A stretch of DNA of 64,000 nt from Bugula neritina (Eukaryota > Bryozoa > Gymnolaemata > Cheilostomatida > Bugulidae). The number at the start of each line of letters is the position of its first letter. Positions within the stretch are counted from its first letter, which is position 1. Under the pieces are notes generated by a model. It ran no database searches. It was not told where the DNA came from and saw only the letters and a list, made by a program, of their open reading frames with translations. Below are positions 57,744 to 64,000 of this stretch, in pieces. The DNA lies in the NCBI GenBank assembly GCA_964035545.1, contig OZ037767.1, positions 11,451,081 to 11,515,080 on the forward strand, given 5' to 3'. A program made the position numbers and the translations under genes.

Positions 57744-60700
57744 ATGAACTTTGGAACAGTGCCTCAAAATGTCAATATGAATATGATGCAACAACAGCCG
57801 ATGATGATGACCATGGGTTATGGACAAATGCCCAATGCGCTGCCACTTCAACAACAAACCATGCCAATGCCTCAAACAGCTTCTGCTATGGGTTTTGGTA
57901 TACCGCAGCAGTTCATGCCTGGCATGAACATGACATCTTTTGGTGTGATGACTGTTGACTCGGCTCCAAATGTGAATAGGCCATCTAATCCGATGCTACC
58001 CACCCAGCCACCACCACCTGTAAGTTTATAGGTTTTACAAAGAGTGGTTGTCAGCATGCCTAATCCTAAACAATCTCTCTTTCATAAATTTCACAATACA
58101 GTGTGAGCCTCATGCTCATATCACATCTATTTGTAGCCAGGTCCTCCTCCAGGCCCACCGCCAAATGAGGAGCAAAATAAAATCACCATGCTACAAAACC
58201 AGGCTAAGATCTGGCAAGAACAGAAGCGGCTGGCCGAACAGCGAGAGCTTCAGAAGAAAAAGCAAGAAGAAGAATTTTTGAAAAAAGCAGCATCTGAGTG
58301 CCCAGGTAATGTTATTCTACTGGCATGTCCTGTCTTACTCTTTAAATGATTAGCTGTTCCTTTCTCATCTTTCATATCATTGGCTGTTGCTGTGAGATAA
58401 ACTGCAGTAATAAAATGTGTTGGTGCTTCTTTCAGAGGTGTCTCAGTGCATGACGGAAGAGCAACAGTTTCAAGAACAGTATACTACATGGAAGAAACAG
58501 TTTGACGACTGGAAAGAACAAAACAAAGGTATGTAATCTTCTACTTGCCAAAAGTGAAGAACCTCTTTTCCTTATTGTATTTCTTCATGGTTGAAACTTG
58601 AACAGATTGACTCTAACCTTTAGACGATATGAATGCAAGCCTCATTTACGATCAATAGAGGAAGCAACTGATAATTGCATAAATGGATTTTGCGTTTATC
58701 GCTGTAGATCACCCTGATAAAGAGCAGTATAAGCAATATGAACAACAATGGAAAACATATGAATATGAAATGGATGCTCAGAAAAATGAGTTGGCCCGAA
58801 GACTGAAGGAGTCGATAGATCGATACAAAGTAACTGTCTTAGTTAGCACTGCTTTTTATATACTTTTTTTGCATGATTTTAATCCAACAGATTTTTATGC
58901 GTTAAATTTTGTTTATTCAGACATCTTTTGTTTTATCAAGTAATAAATGTCACATGATCACACACACACCCGTATTACAGCAATATGGACCCTCACATCC
59001 TCAAGCTCCAGCAGCAAACCAGCAATGGAAATCTCAGGCAGCATCTCATTCGTCCACCGCCCAGGCATGTTGCTATTTAACTTGGTAATCATATTTATTT
59101 ACCTAATTTTCTGATACGCCACATCTATTTTATGTTTGATGTTCTCAGGACCCACAAGACATGGATTGGGAGCAGCCCGCCTCCGACAACTGGGGTCAAC
59201 GAAATCTGGAGCAGCCGCCAGCCAGCCGGCTCCCAGATCAACCATCAAGTCAAGGTCAACACTGGGCTCATTCCGATCAAAATCAGCCTCACAAGTCGAG
59301 CTGGTCCAACCGACCTCCGGCTCAAGTTGGCTATCAGCAATCTGGACAGTCCTACAGGGCCACACGACCTCCCGGTCCACCTCCGTCAGAACCCACTCAC
59401 AGACCGCGGAATCCTCAACAGCAGCCAAGGTCGCTCATGGATGTTGAGGTTCTTAGGCCTACTGGTAACTTTCGGCAGCATCAGCCACGCAATCAATTAC
59501 ACCAGTCTGCCCGAGCGAATCGCCCGCTACAGCCTGGAGAACAAATGAGACATCCAGTTCGAGGCCGGTCGCCTTACCACACTGATCAGCCAGTGCGTGG
59601 TCATACACCCCAGCAAACAGGTCATCATCATTATGGCCCACGTCCTCCAAACCCAAACCAGTCATTTCGAGGTCCTCGGCCGCCAAACGCTGGTCAACCA
59701 ATTCGAGGTGACTCGCCACGGCAAACTAGTCATCCAGTTCGGGGTATTAGACCTCAGAATACTGGACAACCGGTGCAGGGTTTTAGACCTCAGGATACTA
59801 GACAACCATTTCGGGGTATTAGACCTCAGGATGCTGGACAATCTGCGCGGGGTGTTAGACCTCAGAATGCTGGACAATCTGTGCGGGGTGTTAGACCTCA
59901 GAATGCTGGACAACTGGTGCGGGGTCCTCGACCCTCAGTTGTAGGTCAGTCAGCTCAGGGTTACTCCCCTCAACACACCAATCAGGGTCTCCAGAATGAT
60001 GGGTCCCTGTACACTTCTTTTGAGAAGCCTAATCTAAGGTAAGCGTTTTCAATCAACTTTACTGTGTGCTTTTTTTCAAGCTGCATATTTGGATTTCTGT
60101 ATGCAAAATCAAGTGTTTATGTAAAATCAGCATTTCAGTGCTTAGACAGGTATCATGCAAATTGTGCCTGTATAATATTGATTAGTTTATACTAATTACA
60201 TTTTATTTCCCAATTGATTTTATTAAATTTGGTTTGGAATTACAATGTTGGGTCAATTTAATTTTTTTTCAGATCAGTAATGATATAATAAGTTGACTCA
60301 ATTAACTTCCATTTAATTTGAAATATGTTTTAAATTACCCTCAAAATAACCAACAATTAGCTCAATAAAGTTGCCAAGTTGCATTTAAAATACATTACTG
60401 TAATTTAACCAATCTGTAACTCACATTTTCTCACATGGTTAAACATTAGCTTGTGTGTGTCATTTATCATGTATTGATCACTGTGTTTCCATGACTCAAT
60501 GGATCCGGCTGCTCTTTACATGGATTTGCAATTGCGGTTTTTACTAACTTATAAATGCGGTTTCATTAATTGATACTGGCTCCATGCATCGAATGAAAAA
60601 TCTTTTTGTAGCATGGGGACGTAGTGATTAACAATAACTGTAAATAGTTTCTGATAAATTATTTGCACTTGCTCCTAATTTATAACCCAATTGTCTGAAT

Positions 60701-63700
60701 TCAGCTCCTGTTCAACTAACATTTCTTAAACCAGGCATGCAGAGCCACAATCTAATTTCAACTCGCCCTCCAGACCAATCAGACCCCAACACGGCTTTCA
60801 GGGACCCAGGGGCGCTGCTCCACGTGGCAGTGGCCCTCCCCCTGGTGTTGCTAAAGCTACAAAAGGCACTCCAAATGCGAACTTGGAGTCTGCTACTGGG
60901 CAAACCTCCTGGCCAGCCTACAACTCTGCCAACCGTACAACCAGTGATGAACCTCGCCCAGGTATCACAGGGCCACTGCCGTCAGACGGATTTGATTTAG
61001 AAAGTCCGATTGATGGAGGTACAATATTTATTTCCTACCACAAGTTTTAATCATTGTTAGTCAGTTGAATCGACCTGAATATTTCATGATTTATCGAGCT
61101 CTTGTGTCCCACCATGTAAGCTATGCTGATATGTAATTTGTATTTATTAAAGACCTCCCAGCACTTGGTCATATGAAAAAAAGGCTTGCTGATTCTACTT
61201 CACATAAATATTAAAACATGTAGATCTCTATAATGTGGTCACAGTTCTCTTATCTCCAGCTATTGAGTCTTTGTATAACCTGGTGTGATGTGTTCAGGGG
61301 GAGATAAGTACGATGAGCAGAAGAGGTTGATAGAAGAGCTCATGGGCTCATCAACTGGCATGTCTGAAGTCAAAAAGGCCGTATGTCTATTCAGATATCA
61401 GATACACCGATACATTTTAAACATTTATTCCTTACTTCCTCTGTTTGGTGCCTCCCTCTTTCCATGATTAATTGCACTCTTTCTAGGACACTAACCTGAT
61501 ACCGGAACATAAGATGAAAAAACCTGTACTCACAGAAATGACCCCAGATGTCATCAGGAAGGGCACACTCAGTATGGTCTTATCCGCCTTACAGAGTCAG
61601 CCCAAGACAGAGTCAGGCGAGAAACCGGCCACTACGGATGGTCAAGCTAGTGCTGACCAAACGACTGCAGGCTCTTCTGGAGGTTCATTTACTTTGTTGT
61701 CTTCTATTTGTAACCATGTAATTCTACTAGACTCCCCAGTACTTTATTACATTGTCTCAGTTTCAAAAGTATTTTTTGGTATCAATAAACATTTAGAGCT
61801 AACTGATTTGGCTGTCTTTTTACACATCGTGCAATTATTATGCAATGTAAAGAGATAAAAATATTTTGCTTGGCGTATCATTTGGTCTTACATAATGATT
61901 CGTAAACATAATTTGCGGCTATCATGAAATTAGTTTCTTACGCTTGGGTCCGGAAATGTTACTAGAAATTGATGCAAAAGAATCTACAATCAATTTTATT
62001 ATATTCAATTAGTAGGCCTCCTGTCATTTGAATCCTCTCCTATTAATTTGTATGGACTGGCACAGAAATCTAACCTGTTGATACTGTTGACTACCCTATG
62101 CAGCGTTTGATGACCATATATCGTTATTGTATATGATTGGTTTATTTGTTTGCCCGTGAACTTTTGACATGAATCAATGGAATTCATTCTATTTCGGGGG
62201 TAATTCAGGTGATGCAAAGGAAAAAATTGAGATTTCTGATGTCACTGAGCACACAACTCCTGGTAGCAGCTCCAGCGTGGCTACTTCTACCATGTCAGCT
62301 CCCACTACCTCTAGTGTGGCTAATTGTCACCAACAAAATCCTTCAGTATCTGTGCCACCTTCTGGTCAACGACCCTCAGCACCTGGTCAACGACCATCAG
62401 CACCTGGCCAACGACCTTCAGCACCTGGTCAACGACCTTCAGCACCTGGTCAACGACCTTCAGCACCTGGTCAACGACCTTCAGCACCTGGTCAACGACA
62501 TTTAGCACCTGGTCAAAGACCTTTAGCACCTGGTCAACGATATTTAGCACCTGGTCAAAGGCCTTTAGCACCTAGGCCAAGATTTTTAGCACCTGGTCAA
62601 CGATATTTAGCACCTGGTCAACAACACATGGCTTTAGATCAAAGACATATGGCTCCAGGTCAAAGACATATGGCTCCAGGTCAAAGACCACTAAGGCCTG
62701 GTCACCGATTTCCCGAACCTAGAGACAGATTTCCTGAACCTGGACATAGATTTTCTAGACCTGGACAGAGACCCTTTGCTTCTGATCCCAGAGAATTAGA
62801 CGTACATTTACCCGATGTTGATCAAGTGCCGGCCGCTGTAGCTGAGGTTGCTAAGGTAAGAGACCCTTGGTCGTTTCACTTTCTGTGCCCCCTTTTTTGC
62901 TCTCATTGTGAATTTACTATCTGCTCTGTTGCCATTGTTATCTCTGCGATCTTTGTAGGCCCTGTCTGGCCGCCAACACGACTTGATTAAACAGGCTACA
63001 ATGAATCTTCAGAGAACGGGAAATCTACCTCCTAGCTCGGTAAACTAGTTACTCGTGTATCTGTGTGTACTACTTTTTGACTGAATTAGTGGACTCACTG
63101 TGTAGATCTCAGTTTCACATTGTGGTTACATGATGTTGTTTTTGGGCCTCTTTAGGTGCCTGATGAAGCAGAAGGTTACGATGAGTGGGGTGATCAGGAC
63201 GAGCAATATTATGAGTGAGTATTAGTTTAATCTTTACATTCTTTTTTCAACTCCTGCTTGCATAGTTATTTCAACATATGAATTTTAAACTCAATTTTGT
63301 GAAGCTGCCTTTGTTTTAGTTATATTTGAATTTTGGTTCACAAGGCCTCTCATTATATTCCCCAGGGATGAAGATTACCAACCTGATCCTAGAAGGAGAA
63401 ACCTCCTCACTATGGAGGACGGTTATGAGCCTCGGGAGCGACATCCTCGACTACCACCAAGACATCACTTCCTGTACGACCATCTTTTTAAGTTAGACAA
63501 AAATGGTTGCTATTTTCTCTGCTACCCAAGTCTACACCAAGCTTGTTCTGTGTTGTAGGGATGACCCATATGATGCATTCGAAGATCACTATGATGACCC
63601 GTATGACAGGTGGGGGTTATCTTCTCGTGATACTTGATTCTGGTTTTCCTTGTCGCTATTTACTCTCCAGCTTTTCATTTATCTTATTCTTTTAAAAGCA

Positions 63701-64000
63701 TACTTTAACTCCAGGTACGAGGCCTACAGGCCTGAGGCTAGATATAGGAGACCACGACCCCCACTCTACGAGGATCCTTACTACGAGGAGGATTACTATC
63801 CACGACGCAGGGGGCGTGGCCTTCTCATGCCTGAGCCGTTTCCACCCAGATTGCCCGAAGATCCGTATGAGTAGGTTGTTGTATTATAAGAGAAAATAGT
63901 TTTTTAAAGTGTTGGTTGTATTCTATTCCAAAGTGCTTGTTACCTGGCAGCTCTTGGAGTAGCTAATGTTTGATTGAATGTGTTTCTAGTGATCCTTTCA
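57744..64000 (+). CDS. YLPM1: YLP motif-containing protein 1 (ZAP3), 5' part, 16 exons seen
   Basis: Exons: 57744-58019, 58137-58305, 58436-58528, 58708-58829, 58981-59064, 59149-60038, 60735-61018, 61298-61380, 61487-61682, 62209-62855, 62959-63039, 63156-63214, 63366-63473, 63559-63609, 63715-63870, 63990 to the edge. All phases agree (about 1103 residues so far). The key match is the conserved coil: QQFQEQYTTWKKQFDDWKEQ, HPDKEQYKQYEQQWKTYEYE. Met/Pro/Gln-rich N-terminus; exon 6 is Arg/Pro/Gln-rich with 12-residue repeats; exon 10 has seven-residue repeats; exons 12-16 are Asp/Tyr/Arg-rich. The C-terminal P-loop kinase-like domain of YLPM1 lies beyond the window. YLPM1 is a nuclear protein that binds protein phosphatase 1 and is linked to telomerase regulation and RNA binding. 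The exon 5 donor is GC (CAG-gcatgt). Confidence 0.85.
59740..59930 (+). repeat. 36-bp coding repeat in YLPM1 exon 6
   Basis: About five copies of a 12-codon unit reading RGVRPQNAGQSV and variants (RGIRPQDAGQSA, RGIRPQNTGQPV). Length is a multiple of three, so other frames are open too and give spurious reading frames. Confidence 0.9.
62361..62690 (+). repeat. 21-bp coding repeat in YLPM1 exon 10
   Basis: About 15 copies of a seven-codon unit, APGQRPS, drifting to APGQRYL, APGQRHM and PGHRFPE. The 5' copies are nearly identical at DNA level and the 3' copies are more diverged. Confidence 0.92.

Noticed and set aside
59597-59944. Alternative repeat proteins in YLPM1 exon 6 on both strands
   Set aside because: Shadows of the 36-bp coding repeat; only the frame from 59,149 joins the flanking exons in phase.
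62209-62575. Leucine-rich and Ser/Thr-rich repeat frames in YLPM1 exon 10
   Set aside because: Shadows of the 21-bp coding repeat in the other frames and strand.

Overview
The window is from an animal nuclear genome, most likely a marine invertebrate. The genes have many GT-AG introns, the non-coding DNA is AT-rich and full of tandem repeats, and the four recognisable genes are metazoan. I cannot name the species; a lophotrochozoan is a guess only.

Left end (1-13,930): a decayed Polinton/Maverick (adintovirus-like) fragment. It keeps two small overlapping structural-type genes on the minus strand (1-661) and a protein-primed family B DNA polymerase gene on the plus strand. Two independent Ty3/gypsy-type LTR retrotransposons, both in minus orientation, cut the polymerase gene into three pieces (741-938, 6305-6684, 13516-13928). 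Element 1 (939-6304) has 353-bp LTRs and a TTAT target duplication. Element 2 (6689-13511) has 373-383-bp LTRs and an ATAT duplication. Both have a tRNA-Leu-type primer binding site and a polypurine tract, both lost large parts of pol, and both keep an open accessory frame after pol that encodes a C2H2 plus C2HC zinc-finger pair.

13,930-17,780: AT-rich DNA, a 341-bp non-autonomous hAT element with 8-bp target duplication, and a degraded LINE containing a 12-bp satellite.

17,776-24,895 (minus): an unrecognised single-pass membrane protein with several EGF-like modules, assembled from nine phase-compatible exons; its 5' end is not found. A 1.3-kb TIR transposon sits in one intron.

25,295-44,564: a divergent pair, WDR20 (minus, 7 exons, about 599 aa; cofactor of the USP12/USP46 deubiquitinases) and VPS54 (plus, 21 exons, about 1039 aa; GARP tethering complex), about 430 bp apart between start codons. 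VPS54 introns carry several minisatellites, one built from a splice-acceptor junction, a 575-bp foldback palindrome and tRNA-derived SINEs.

45,386-52,756 (minus): RCOR/CoREST, 11 exons, about 481 aa, with a GATA-like zinc finger between its two SANT domains. It converges on VPS54.

57,744-64,000+ (plus): the 5' two-thirds or so of YLPM1 (ZAP3), 16 exons seen, running off the right edge before the kinase-like domain. WDR20, RCOR1 and YLPM1 all lie on human chromosome 14q, so the neighbourhood may be an old linkage group.

Exon limits were set by eye from splice sites, reading phase and remembered family sequences; no alignment was run.
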